From the NCBI GenBank assembly GCA_014607495.2, contig CP053159.1, positions 5,029,501-5,093,500 of the forward strand: a stretch of DNA of 64,000 bases, written 5' to 3'. This stretch comes from Carposina sasakii. Taxonomy: Eukaryota; Arthropoda; Insecta; Lepidoptera; Carposinidae. The position numbers and the translations under genes were made by a program. This document shows, in pieces, positions 31,330 to 43,300 of this stretch (position 1 is its first letter; each line of letters begins with the position of its first letter). The notes beneath the pieces were generated by a model. That model did not search any database and was not told where the DNA came from. It worked only from the letters and a program-made list of their open reading frames with translations.

Positions 31330-31729
31330 TGCTGGTTTCCTATATCCAAAAACAGATAGTTTCTCTTGCTACATATGGTAGGTAATTTCATGTTATGCCT
31401 TTCTGGTTTTCTTACCTTATCTACCTTTTGCTAAGAAGCTAAACGATCCGTTTTTGGATATAGGAATTAGGCGTAAAATGTTATGGTTAACAATAATTTC
31501 TATGCAAAATCTGAAATATTACCATTAGGTATGTTAATATTATATTTACCTAATTACATAGTTATAATTTTTGTTAATTTTTCGCTTTATGTAAGTGTTG
31601 TTTATTAGTATGATTTACTTCAAATAAATTGTAAAAAACTATTGTTATGTGATTTTAAACAATGTCATAATAATCTATCTATCTATTTTCTATATCTTCT
31701 ATATCTATCTATCTATACATTTAATAAAA

Positions 31730-31935
31730 TTGTAACGGAACGATGTTTGTGCACGCTAATCTCAGAAACGGCTGGACCGATTTCGATGCCGTTTTCAGGA
31801 ATATATTGTGACAGGTCCCACTTAACATATAGGCTACTTTTTTATCCCGGGAAAATGTTGTTATCCCGGAAAATTTCGACATTTTGTTTTGTCTGCAGTC
31901 CTCGCGGACGGAGTCGCGGGCGTTCACTAGTTTAA
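31730..31935 (-). repeat. Dispersed LINE-type tail, second copy of the 7690 family
   Basis: Minus-strand copy of 32596-32928 lacking its distal part; keeps GGACGGAGTCGCGGGCG and GTGACAGGTCCCACTTAACA. Confidence 0.6.
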
Positions 31936-32159
31936 ACTAAATATCTTACCTAAAACTCAGTAGTACTATAAATTGAGTAGGTACTTATTCAAAATTATAG
32001 CAAAGGCGCAGGATAAATATTAGGTATGCAAGAGCTCATTAGATCGAACGTGGATTTGATTACCAGGGGTGGATTATACCTATATGACTGTTGGCCTTTT
32101 GCTATTAAGTTTTTTTTCTTTGAAAATAACTTGTAAATACATATCCCACTAGCATGACC

Positions 32160-32300
32160 ACGCATCGTGTATATCATATCGTACGATATCGTATCGTCTT
32201 TATACAAAATTCAACATGGCGGCTATATATGTCGTATTTTGACAGGCTAAATGTCGATAAATAGGTTTATCATATTGTTTTACTTAGGTCATGCTACTTG
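32160..32300. repeat. 140-bp dispersed repeat, copy 2
   Basis: ATACAAAATTCAACATGGCGG, GTATTTTGACAGGCTAAATG and GGTTTATCATATTG match 42110-42255 and 36985-37095. Mirror of 15985-16100. Confidence 0.65.
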
Positions 32301-32595
32301 GGCTGATATATGTCAAGAAAGTGTGTGATTATTAAGTTTGTCGTTAATACTTATCTATTTAGGTAGACAACAAACAGTCGTCTGATGCAGTCTGATGTCA
32401 TCATAAACTAATGAGTTAGGCTAGATTGCAAGGCAACGAACAAAATAGTAAATATTTGGTTACACACCTTTTGTATTTTAAATTGTATTGAAATAAGAGT
32501 GAGCGATACCCAACCGTCGAGGTTCCGTATGATAAAAATATGGATAAATCCATCAATCCACGTCGATTGCATCAGGTGAGCGATTTATATATTAC

Positions 32596-32928
32596 AAACT
32601 AGTGGACGCCCGTGACTCCGTCCGCGTGGACTAGAGAAAAAATAAAATGTCGAAATTATCCGGCATAAAAACATTTTTCCGGGATAAAAAGTAGCCTATA
32701 TGTTAAGTGGAACCTGTCACAATATATTACTGAAAACTGCATCGAAATCGGTTCAGCCGTTTCTGAGATTAGCGTGCACAAACGCACAGACAAACCGTCA
32801 AACAGATAAAAATTCAAAAAATCATCGTTTTGGGTTCTATTGCGTTGATAAAGGTCTCCTATAATATGTTTTCTCATATATCTTCCATGTACAGACAGCG
32901 ATCCGTTACATTTTTATTATATGTATAG
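32596..32928 (+). repeat. Dispersed LINE-type tail, plus-strand copy
   Basis: Begins GTGGACGCCCGTGACTCCG and ends CATTTTTATTATATGTATAG. Complete relative to 7690-8005. Confidence 0.6.
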
Positions 32929-33388
32929 ATTATGATTGACACCATCATCTTAAAGGCTTATATTGCATATTTTAACGTAGTACCTATTATATTAGCAGTA
33001 CATCATGGCATACAACATACAACAATAAGATATACGTATCTGGATGGTCTGGGTAACTGAGTTTCAGGTCATTATCACCCCAAGTAGGTACTAAAACTGC
33101 GTTATATTCGAGAGAAAGTCAGGTGTGGAGAATATCAGATATATTGCACGAAAAGGGATGTAGCTGATGTATTCCAGTAAAGTCCCGTAATAACACAGGA
33201 CCTCCATAAAGAAAAATAAATATGTTAACTACTAGTTTAGTGATCCATGAATGAACCCTAAAAAGTGGTGCACAATAGACCTATATAAACAATGATGAAC
33301 AGAAGTATTTTCACAGATCTTATACTATACTCGAAAAGCAAGTGCATGTGAACTGTTGAAGAAGAAAAAATCCAGTAATCTTCTAGAC

Positions 33389-33999
33389 ATGTCTGCAATG
33401 TTGTAAGTTATAAGCTGTACCTTTTTTATGTAGCCAGTATGTGTCCCACTGCTGCGCAGGCCTCCCTACGCTGAATCTCTATCCCGAGTCACGTCGGTCC
33501 ACCCTGGCAGAAACGAGTAGGTAGAGGTCATCTCGCCATCACCATTTTTCGTCCTGTTTTTCCCAGCAAGTGAGAATATTCGCCCATCTGCCTGTGTGTA
33601 TGCGACAGACATGGCCGGCCCAGTTACATTTAAACTAGGTAGTCTACATAACGGTAACTATTAATACCAGTCAAGGAAAGCAGCGTGATGTCTGATACTA
33701 TCCGTCCTTTGGATATTCAATATACTGCGTTCAACATCTCGCTGTCATACTCACCTTTCTTTAACCAATTTACCTATGTCCCTTTATGCAATTTTATTTT
33801 TAAACTTTAATTTTAATAAAGAGTTACCCTTCTATTTGTAGTAGTTATTCTGTAGCACTACATTTAATGTACTTAATTTCTTTCCAGTGTACTTCTTGGA
33901 GGAATGTTAGTAATGACCGTTGCCTGGATATCATACCGTTCGTACAGCACGGGTTTTGGAATACCCGATCCACTAAAAGAAGGAGTGATAGCTACCTAA
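33389..33999 (+). CDS. Gene F: 41-aa single-pass membrane microprotein, 2 exons
   Basis: Coding exons are 33389-33402 (14 nt, MSAM plus two bases) and 33888-33999, with a GTAAGT...TTTCCAG intron in phase 2. The protein opens MSAMF, has a helix VLLGGMLVMTVAWISYRS and a tail TGFGIPDPLKEGVIAT. The 14-nt first coding piece, intron phase, helix position, shared Gly-x-Leu and Trp-x-Ser pattern and a D-P pair in the tail all match gene E. A minimal start-stop ATGTGA at 33346-33351 precedes the start. A GTAAGT at 34021 and TTCTTACAG ending at 34771 could bound a 3-prime UTR intron holding the MITE at 34351-34746; AATAAA then follows at 34886-34891. Function unknown. Confidence 0.58.
33429..33640. repeat. 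LINE 3-prime fragment in the gene F intron
   Basis: GTGTCCCACTGCTGCGCAGGC, CGAGTCACGTCGGTCCACCC and CGCCATCACCATTTTTCGTCC are the order of a common lepidopteran LINE-derived block. A weaker piece, GTGTCCGACTGCTGGGCAAA, is at 38365. Confidence 0.5.
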
Positions 34000-34350
34000 C
34001 GAAAGATGAACATATGCTCGTAAGTAAGATACCTATAGATAAATCTGACGTATATTTATCAGGAGAGTTATTACATAAAATGTTCTCTTATGGATTTTCT
34101 ACACTATTTATTACTAGAAGGTGTTTTCCTTTTCCTTTGTGGTCATCATCTCTTAAAGAGATACCTACCTTCCAATGATTAATTGAATTCTTCCATTTAA
34201 TTCTTTTCAATGACACCTAAGGATGTGCCAAAGGATAATAAGCATAGATCCCATAGCAACGTATACGAGTACTACAGCGTTGCTCAGTGACAAGTTGCTA
34301 GCTTACTCGTATCGCCATATTTGTTGTTTACCATTGCATTAATTAGCATA

Positions 34351-34746
34351 CAGGGTGTAAAAAGACAACTTTGTTCTTTTAATACCTCGTATTCTTTGTA
34401 ACATCTTGATCATTTTTTTCTATGGAAGCACCCCTGGGAAACCACGGGTTTCCAAGATATTGAAGTCCAAAGTTACATTATTATTATATTTTTTTTTTAC
34501 ATAAATCGATCTGAAATCGGTTAACAAACATTTTTTTCAAAGATACCACGTCAAAATGTTATATTAGTTTTGTAGGTATATTTGTACTTTGCGCATTAAA
34601 CAAATACATTACTTGCAATAAAATGACAGTATTTTTTCATATTTTTTTTGTCGTTTCCCAGGGTTGGTTCCATAGAAGAAAATGATAGTAACCTTACAAA
34701 GAATACGAGGTATTAAAAAACATTGTTGTCTTTTTACACCATATAT
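34351..34746. mobile_element. MITE, GTAAAAAGACAAC family, copy 3
   Basis: Best-kept left tip of the three copies (CAGGGTGTAAAAAGACAAC). The mirror end is GTTGTCTTTTTACACC. It lies downstream of the gene F stop codon. Confidence 0.72.
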
Positions 34747-34749
34747 AGG

Positions 34750-35295
34750 TAAGTATTTTTTTTTTCTTACAGGATGCAAGAGCTAAAATTCACATGTGAA
34801 AACAATGACTTCTCTGCCATCTTAATGCATTGTTCCTAATTCTATCTATTATTAAATTTTATAACTTGTTAGTACCTAGTGTTGTAATAAAAAGATAAAT
34901 GCCATAATTTTTTTTCATAATTTCTAATTTTTGGTTATTTACATCGGTAGGTAAATAGATACCCCGAAATCATGTGAGAAAACTACGAGAAAATGCTACT
35001 CGTCTTAGCCACAAAATGTCATGTATCAATACCATTTTTATCTTTTTATTCTACAACGTATTCACTGATAGAATGCCACTTGTCCAGGGGGCACGCATTG
35101 AAATCAAAGGGATTTTTGATTAAAACACAATGTATCCTGTTCTCCAACATTCTACTGTATTAGTCCTTGCCGTTTTGATAAGAATCGAGGCCTATTCACT
35201 TTAAGACTATTTAGGTAAAATAAATAGAAAATTTTAAAAGTATGTTAAAAATTTCTTGCTGGGGCTATATTAGCGTGCTACGGCGAATATTCGTG
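34750..35295. other. Plain sequence after gene F
   Basis: Apart from the possible last non-coding exon of gene F with AATAAA at 34886, nothing recognisable is present. Confidence 0.35.
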
Positions 35296-35299
35296 TTAA

Positions 35300-35465
35300 C
35301 ACGATGGGTGTGGCCGGCCCCCGGCCATTACCTATCTAGCAAAAGCACTGGTCTCTTCAAAGCTAGAGTGAATAGGCACTTTCTAGGCAAACATGTATCA
35401 CCCTAGGCCGCATCTTGCTTAACATCAGGCACGATGACGGTCAAATGTTTGCCTAGCTAATTGTA
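35300..35465 (-). repeat. LINE-derived fragment, inverted relative to 41100-41250
   Basis: AAAGCTAGAGTGAATAGGCA, CTTTCTAGGCAAACATG and GCATCTTGCTTAACATCAGG are mirrored exactly in order at 41120-41225. A poly-A/T run marks one end of each copy. Confidence 0.6.
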
Positions 35466-35479
35466 AAAAAAAACGATAT

Positions 35480-35640
35480 TAAAAATTGCACAAAAGCCGC
35501 TGATTGCATATCACATTCGTATCACGTAGAATTAATTTTGACATTTTAACGCGAATATTGTACAACTTCTGCTATCACGCTGCTTCGGCTTTGCTGTTGC
35601 AAATTAGGTAGTCAGGGGGCGGGTGGATCGTTGCTATGCG
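35480..35640. repeat. Dispersed repeat shared with 52200-52385
   Basis: CTGATTGCATATCACATTCG, TTGACATTTTAACGCGAATA and GCTTCGGCTTTGCTGTTGC match 52225-52345 in order; a fragment lies at 18090-18145. Confidence 0.6.
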
Positions 35641-35960
35641 TAGGTATTATTCGTGCCATAGACTTTGCAGCAGTGATTCGGGCGAAGATGATTTTAGCAC
35701 TCCAAGGTGACATGAATCTTCGCCTGCTAATGTAGCCTTAGCAAAAATCAAGGTACAATATTCGTATCAAACCGATTTCACATTCTTCTGGTGAGATTGC
35801 TCTTGCAGGTACTTATAGGTATTTATTGGTAAGATTGGCTTCAAAATAACTTAATTAAATTAAATTATGATTTCTTTAAGAATGAAATTATGAGTTTAAA
35901 CTTTGTGATGAAAATGTAACATGTTTTACTTAGAAATAAAATCAATATCATGAGTACCTA

Positions 35961-36591
35961 TACAGTGTGTGTGAGTGTCCGGGATAGAGTTAGCGATACT
36001 CCAAGGGCGTGTTGTACACTTCAGTTTTATTCATAAAAATACCTTCATATGGGGTCTAACTTGAGGTCTAACTGCCCTCTTTTAGAAATGACAGCTATTT
36101 TGAGTTTTAAATATTTTTTTTATGTTAGTGGTAAATTTTGTCAATATCTCTGGATTTAAAAGGTCTAACAAGTAATAAAAAACTGTGTTTGAAAGCTAAT
36201 AGTATTGTCTATCATTCAAATTAGAAAAAAAAACATATGGTAATTAACAGCAATGCCACATAAAAAAAAAAATAGATTTTTGTCCCAAAGTTTTTTTCTT
36301 ATTACGTAATATGCTATGAAAACTAGCCCGTTAATGTGCATTTTTTTGTAATTTACAGAAACCTAGTAATAATAGCTACAAAACAACGCCTAATTTTTTG
36401 CTCCGAGTCACAGTTTTGAATTTATTGTTATTTGAAATTGACACTTGCGTGAGCGTCCATAGTTCGTCACTCAGGTACCGCTAGTCAGGTATAAAAGTGG
36501 GCAGTTAGATGGGGGTATTTTTATCGATAAAATGAAGTGTACCTACAACACGCTCTTAAAATATCGCTAACTCTATCCCAGACACACTGTA
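35961..36591. mobile_element. 630-bp inverted-repeat element
   Basis: ACAGTGTGTGTGAGTGTCCG, GGATAGAGTTAGCGATA and GCGTGTTGTACACTTC at the left are mirrored at 36520-36590 (ATCGCTAACTCTATCCCAG, ACACACTGT), giving arms of about 75 bp with small indels. TA lies at each tip. No frame of note inside. Confidence 0.65.
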
Positions 36592-36984
36592 TAGGTAGCA
36601 AAAGTGATGTAATTAAAATTTAATAAACGAGATGAAATATGTACAACTTTTATAACAATTTTCTAGTAAAGATATTTTTATACTTATACAATCCTGATTC
36701 TCGTACAAATATTAAAAGTAATAATCGTTAACAAGTAATAGCAAATTCAGTGACAATAGGTATATACCTTACTTTCTATTGATATTACCCACTGAAGAAA
36801 TATTAAGCAATTCCAACAAAATAGTATGCAGATTGCAGGCCATATGAAAATTGTGAAACAACACAGGCCTTTTATACAGGAAAACAAAGAAATAGTTTAT
36901 CATCATACACTGCGCAGACTAAGTAGGGCAAGTATTTTTTCCCTTCGACTACGTCCTCGTGAACTACGAAAGATCATAGTACCA

Positions 36985-37095
36985 GCGTCTTTATACAAAA
37001 TTCAACACGGGCGGCTATATTTATCGTATTCTGATAGGCTAAATGTCGATAAATCGGTTTATCATATCGTGTTTCGCAGGTCATGCTACTTGAGC
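36985..37095. repeat. 140-bp dispersed repeat, copy 3
   Basis: ATACAAAATTCAACACGGGCGG to TTTCGCAGGTCATGCTACTT, matching 42150-42250. The 93-codon frame across it is incidental. Confidence 0.6.
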
Positions 37096-37361
37096 ATGTA
37101 TACTTAGTTATCACTCTATGCTGCTGAAGATCACAATATTATACTAAGCGAGTGTTAACTAATTCTGAATTCACTATGTCCTACAAAAATTTTACAACCC
37201 CTTCAACTTTAGCGAACAGTCGTTTAAATACTTCTTTACAAAAATTAATATAATAATATTAAATAACTCAGCCCATAACATTAACTAATAGCTACTGAAC
37301 ATTGTGCATGCTAAAATTATCCTAACTTTAAATTACACTAATTTAGAATTAGATAACTTTA

Positions 37362-40300
37362 CTATTTCTTCTGTGATGTCTTTTTCCCTTTTGGGTATAG
37401 TCCGTCCATGCCTTTACCGAAAGGTGAACTTGAATTCGTTGTCAAAAAATATGTTCCTTTAGCACTGGAAGAAAAAAAAATCTGTTAGAAAAAGCACAGG
37501 GGGGCTAGACTAGTAACTTCCGTAGGGTAAGCACGAACCTTTTTACGTGCCGTCGTAACGTTATCGACTCGCAAGCAACATTATGAGATTTGACAGTTTG
37601 ACGATATCGTTACAGACTATCGAGAGGTTCGTCTTTAACCCACTGTCCTCGATCTCGATCAAATTGATTGAATTTCTTCATTATAATAATACTACCAATA
37701 AGAAGCCGAAGACGTGATAAAGTCTAGGGGCTATTGTAGGAAGTTAATATTATAGTAGCTGCCCATGATTTCATTCGCGTAAACGTTTAAATTCCTGTTT
37801 CGATGTGAATTTCGTAAAATGATTTCTTAACTGATACCTAAATATATCATACAAACACACTCCAAGTTATAGGTCTCTAAAATCAGCGGTTGAGGCTGAA
37901 CAGTCTTTCAGGACAAAGAATTTCATATGTTTAGATTTTCTACGGGCTAAGAGCATGAGGGTATACACCGCAAGGAGTTTATAATTCCGATCAGTGTTCC
38001 TCAGTCTTTACTGAATTTCGTAAAACTACAGTACTAAACACAGCACAAGTTGTCGTTTTAAAACTTATCGAAAATCATTTTTTCGCTCATTGATTAATTA
38101 ATTAATAGTTTAATTTAAAGGCCTCTTATTATAACGCTAACCTTGTATCACAATCACAGCCCATGTAGACCAATCCAGCTTCAGGAGTTGGGTTACATTT
38201 GAATTTCTGGTAGGATTCCGCTGGGGACGCTGGAAACGCCTGAGGGTTCGCCACGGACTCCGCGTAAAACCGCCACGATCGCCAATGGCTACATAAATCT
38301 AAAAAAAAGCAAGATTGCAGAAACCGTAAATGCCAATTACACTTTTACTAGTCACACCAAAGTAGCCATTAGGTGTCCGACTGCTGGGCAAAAGCACCTA
38401 CGGCTTTCCACCCAGCAGAAAAAAATAGAGATAATCGTGCACTCTCCGTATCGATAGTAAACTATTCTTGTACGACTGGAGGATTTAGAGAATTCCCCTA
38501 AATTCTCCAGTTGATGACTTTTTGAGCTCCACGACTTTATATTTAGTTTTTGATAGATTTGGAAAATATTTACTACACATATCGGCAGAGGATTTGGGAG
38601 GAGTTACAATGATATAAATAGATACTTACTATCATCAGAAAGGGGTATCGGTGCAAACTTCGGGCAACCCGGCTGTATGCTCTTCCCGCCATTGGGCCAG
38701 AAATCCACAGTGCCGGTGTTAACAGGGGCACCATAGCCCCCCGCGTCTGTATGTATCACATCCACGAACTCCGCATCCTGGGCATTCACGTGCTCCATTG
38801 GTACTTTATCCGGATAAAATAGCGGGAAGGCTGGGTCGAGAGCTGTTACTCTGGAATTAATGATGTTGCGATGATTGGTAAAAAATCTATTTCAAAACTA
38901 AAGATTTACTATGAAAGCCACATCTTTTATCATGTGATCCATCAAATTCATCTAAATTGGTTTTTGCACTCTACCTATACATTTAATCTGGGATTCAATT
39001 ATCACTTCTACATCAAATCAGGGACAATGGTTACCGACACGGAATTTTAATATGTCAAACTGTTTATGAGGAAAATAGCATATGATATGATAAAATAAAA
39101 CAGAAAGAACTTCGGAAACCTTTTCATGTATATAAAAAAAAAAACTAGTTTTCCGATTCAGTACTTAACTACGTGACAGCAATACCAACCTCTTCACGAC
39201 TTTATTGTATCTATTTCTTAGCTCTCTAGCAGTATATCCAGCCACGTGACTGCCGAGGGAGTGCCCTATGATGTGGAACTTGTCTAGCTGCAGCCCAGAC
39301 TCCAGCAAGCTGTTGAACTGATCTGCCACCACTGTCCCCACCTGAAATAAAGCAAAGAATTTTTTAAAGAAAAATCAACTGATCTAATCTAATTAAGGCT
39401 CGAGCACACCGGATGCGTAAGGTACGTGTACGTGTACGTAAGCGTAGACGTACACGTACCTTAATGTATAGAACTGTCACCGCTTGACGTCTATGCTTAC
39501 GTCTACGCATACTATACAGTTTCATACATTACAACTCAGAGGTACGTATACGTCTACGCTTCCGTGCACGCACACGCATCCGGTGTGCTCGAGCCTTTAA
39601 TAGGGTGGACTGTTCTTATCTGAATAATATTGCAAAAGTACATGTTTGAAAAAAGTAATATTATTCGGGCTTAGTTCGGGTAAAAGCATGTCGAAAACAA
39701 CGATTTTAAATTGTGTCTTACTAACATAGATTTTAAGTGGTATGTACTTACTAACAAATGGATTGTAATATTCTTTCCGAAAACAAATAATTATAATATT
39801 ATTATTTTGTATCTCTTTCGAAATTCACGGGACTAGAGAGTCCCGGTTCTTTGAGAGGCGTGCATCGGGCCGTAGCCAAGATGTAGAGGCCCTTTTAAGA
39901 GAACTTTAATATGGTGTGGGATACACATGGCGGGTACCATCACCGATCCCACAATATAATACACCCGGTGATTGTCCCCGCCATGTGCAAAGACTATTGG
40001 AGTGCAGATCTACGTCGTGCGATGGAAAACTAAGGTCATGGGCTATGGGGTTGAATGTTGGGTGGCTGGATTAGGGCTATTGTAAATAGGGAGACTATCG
40101 GACGCCTGCCATAACAATCTAGTCCAAAAATTGTGAGATGGCAGGCGGTGACTAGCCGCCCGTAATTTAAGGCCATGAGGTTCCCATAAGTGGTGCATGC
40201 CGGGGAGGCAACACCGGCGCGGGTGGCTAAGAGTGCAGAGAGGTGAGACTGCGGGGCGTGAACGTTAGTTACCCCCGGCGTTATGACATTTTACACTTCC

Positions 40301-43300
40301 ACCCAGGAGCAAAGATTCCGCTCTTGCGCTATTCCCTCTTAGCCGCCCAATAAAGGCAAGCTAAGAGTCGAGGGCCAAAGATGGTAAAGTGGCCCTCTGA
40401 ACTCGGGTCCGTGGTGACGCCAATCACCAACACCTTCGCCACAAAGCTGCCTTGCGGGCTTATTATTATTATTATAATGCAGGGTTTACTAATACGTCTC
40501 CTTCTATGTATGTCGCAAGAGTTGACAAAGGATCTTACGGGCGTTCTCTCAGGTGAACTAGCAATTGGTCACTGATTTTTTACATCTTGCCCGGTTATGT
40601 CAAACGTGGTTGTATATCCTCTCTTTTGCTATAGTATCACGGCTTTGTGGTCATTAAACAAAGCCGTGTATATGTATGTGTTTATGTAAAACATAATAAT
40701 AGTGAAGACGAGGAAACCAAATCTTGGACTTGAATCATTTCCATGAAATGTGGCGATTAAAGTCATAATATAACATGCTAGATGATTTAAGATATATGAC
40801 CTTCGTGTGAACCCTGTTGTGGATAGACCACGTGAGTATGATTCTGTTGATTGTGGTCGAGTTCAACAGGTTTTAAAGTGGAGTGGATGACAGATAAGTC
40901 AAAAAGTTGCGTTTAGCTAAATATAACAAAGCATCTAAACCTGCAGTAGTAAGAGAAAGCTCTTATTTTCCCATTCTACAAGGATTGTTAGAACTACAGC
41001 CAATAAAGATTGAGATTATTCAGGGAGCAAATGCAAGTAGATTATTACAGTATCAAAACCGCTAGGACATAGGACATTTCTGCGGGGTACCTAAGAAAGT
41101 TTTTTTTTTTTACAGTTAGCTAGGCAAACATTTGACCGCTATCGTGCCTGATGTTAAGCAAGATGCGGCCTAGGGTGGTACTTGTTTGCCTAGAAAGTGC
41201 CTATTCACTCTAGCTTTGAAGAGTCCAATGTTGTAGTGCTCGGGAAATACATCGGCAGGAAGTGCATTCCACTCCTTAGCCGTTCGCATTACAAACGAGT
41301 TAGCATAACGTTTGGTGCGGATGGGTGGGATATCAACAACATAAGGGTGATACGCTAGTCTGCGTCTAGTATCCCGATGGTGAAAAGGGGCTGTATAAAA
41401 GTATAACTATATAATAATGTCTTCGATCGTATTTCGGTCTATGGAGATTAGGCAGGTGCGCAGAAGACATTATAGTGCACAAGTGTGTGCGCAAACACAT
41501 GCACTCTCTATTCCGTCACTCTTATAGTCCGATTAGACGGAAAGCCGTTACAACCGAAAAGAGATCTGGCGCAGGACCAACGGGCACTGTGTCTCCGAGG
41601 TACAAGCTAAGTTACAATTTTACAACACTAAAAATCTTATGTAAAATATAGTTTCATTGGTACAGGCCCGTGAATAGGATGAAACTTACGCCCCCCGCTT
41701 GGTAGGCGCACGTCTTTACCACTAGGTTATCACAGCTATAGTAAATAGTATAGGAGCGGCGAACACTAGGATTATTTCTACCATAGAAGTTTTTGAGCAA
41801 GCATGCTTACTTACTTTTTTAGTGTTTCTTGCGGCGTTCAATAAGTATGACCCGTGTGACATATTGGACCAGTCTAATAATAGGAAGTTGGTTCCAGGTC
41901 TAGAGTCCAAATATGCTTTTGCTATAACCTGAAAGAAATAAAAGTATTGTATCAATTAAAATCGATTGAAGAATAATTTGTATGTAAAACATCTAAGCAA
42001 AGAAAAAATAGACTATTAGTAGTGTAGAGGGGCAGACAGGCTGTCTGCCTTGGGATTTTCATTGAAATAAAACTTAAATAGGTAATTTCGTAAAAAGTTA
42101 AATTGCAACGCATAGTGGATATCGTATTGTATGATATCGTATCGTCTCTATACAAAATTCAACATGGCGGCTATATTTATCGTATTTTGACAGGCTAAAT
42201 ATCGATAAATCGGTTTATCATATCGTGTTTCGCAGGTCATGCTACTTGAGCTGATATATAATCTGAGATTGCAAGTAAGGAAGAAGCGCAGTTTCTCCAT
42301 TCGCATTAGTTTATCATTAGTTATTAGCTGCTATTATAAGATGCTAGCTAGTTATCTGTATTTACTAAAGTTAATAAATGCACGACTGACCTATTAAAAT
42401 CTGACTTAATCAATTAGGATAAAAGTTAGTTTGGTCACGCAAATTATTCAAATAACTACAGAATACTTAACGCAAGCTCTTTTGGGTAAATACCTACGGT
42501 TAAAAATTAAATTGGACAATTTAAAAAATTGTACCTGCTTAATTTTTACTTGGGAGCTCTCTGTGTGTATTTATTTGCTTAAAATATTATTTCTGTTTAG
42601 TATCTGTTTATATGCACATTTTTATGACAACTATTCCCAGTCTCTGTAATTTAAACCGATCAATTATAGAAGTAGGATCTATCTCGCTCGCCTTATAGCA
42701 ATTTTATCAACTTACCAAAACGCTCTCCTTTTGTGCGGTTTCAACAAATCCATGCATGTACAGTACGGTGGGGTTGCTCTTGTTGAACCCCTCGATCTCC
42801 AGGAGCCGGCTGGCGTGGCTGAGGGGCATGTCCACGTAGTCTTCGAGAGTCCTTTAAAAGTAAATATTCGAGGTCAAAATCGTTCTTAAATTGGCACTCT
42901 GACCATTGCGGTTACTATAGATAATAGATAGGTAAAATTATTGTTTATACTACAAAAAAACATTTTTTACAAAAGCGAGCTTAATGCCTTCATGGCATCT
43001 CTACCAGCTAGATAATAATAGCAATACAATCGAATGCCCTTGTAAATACATTAGGAGTTGAGATTTTAATTTGACCAGGGGTTCCTTCCACCTCGGGGAG
43101 ATTCAGGTCATAACTTGCCACTGTAATAGTTACGCACCTGAATTTAAATAAATTACTACACATTGCGAAGTGCGTAGTACGCTGACAAGAGTATACCTAT
43201 AGAGTTGAAAGTTGTACGTAAAATTCACTCACATTTATATTCCTGCATCTGAACTTCGCTATTTAATCTATCTGACTAAATATTTGTTTTTTTTTAGTTT

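Noticed and set aside
34772..34838. Coding last exon starting MQELKFTC
   Set aside because: The reading frame cannot be reached from gene F without passing a stop codon; if transcribed, it is more likely 3-prime UTR.
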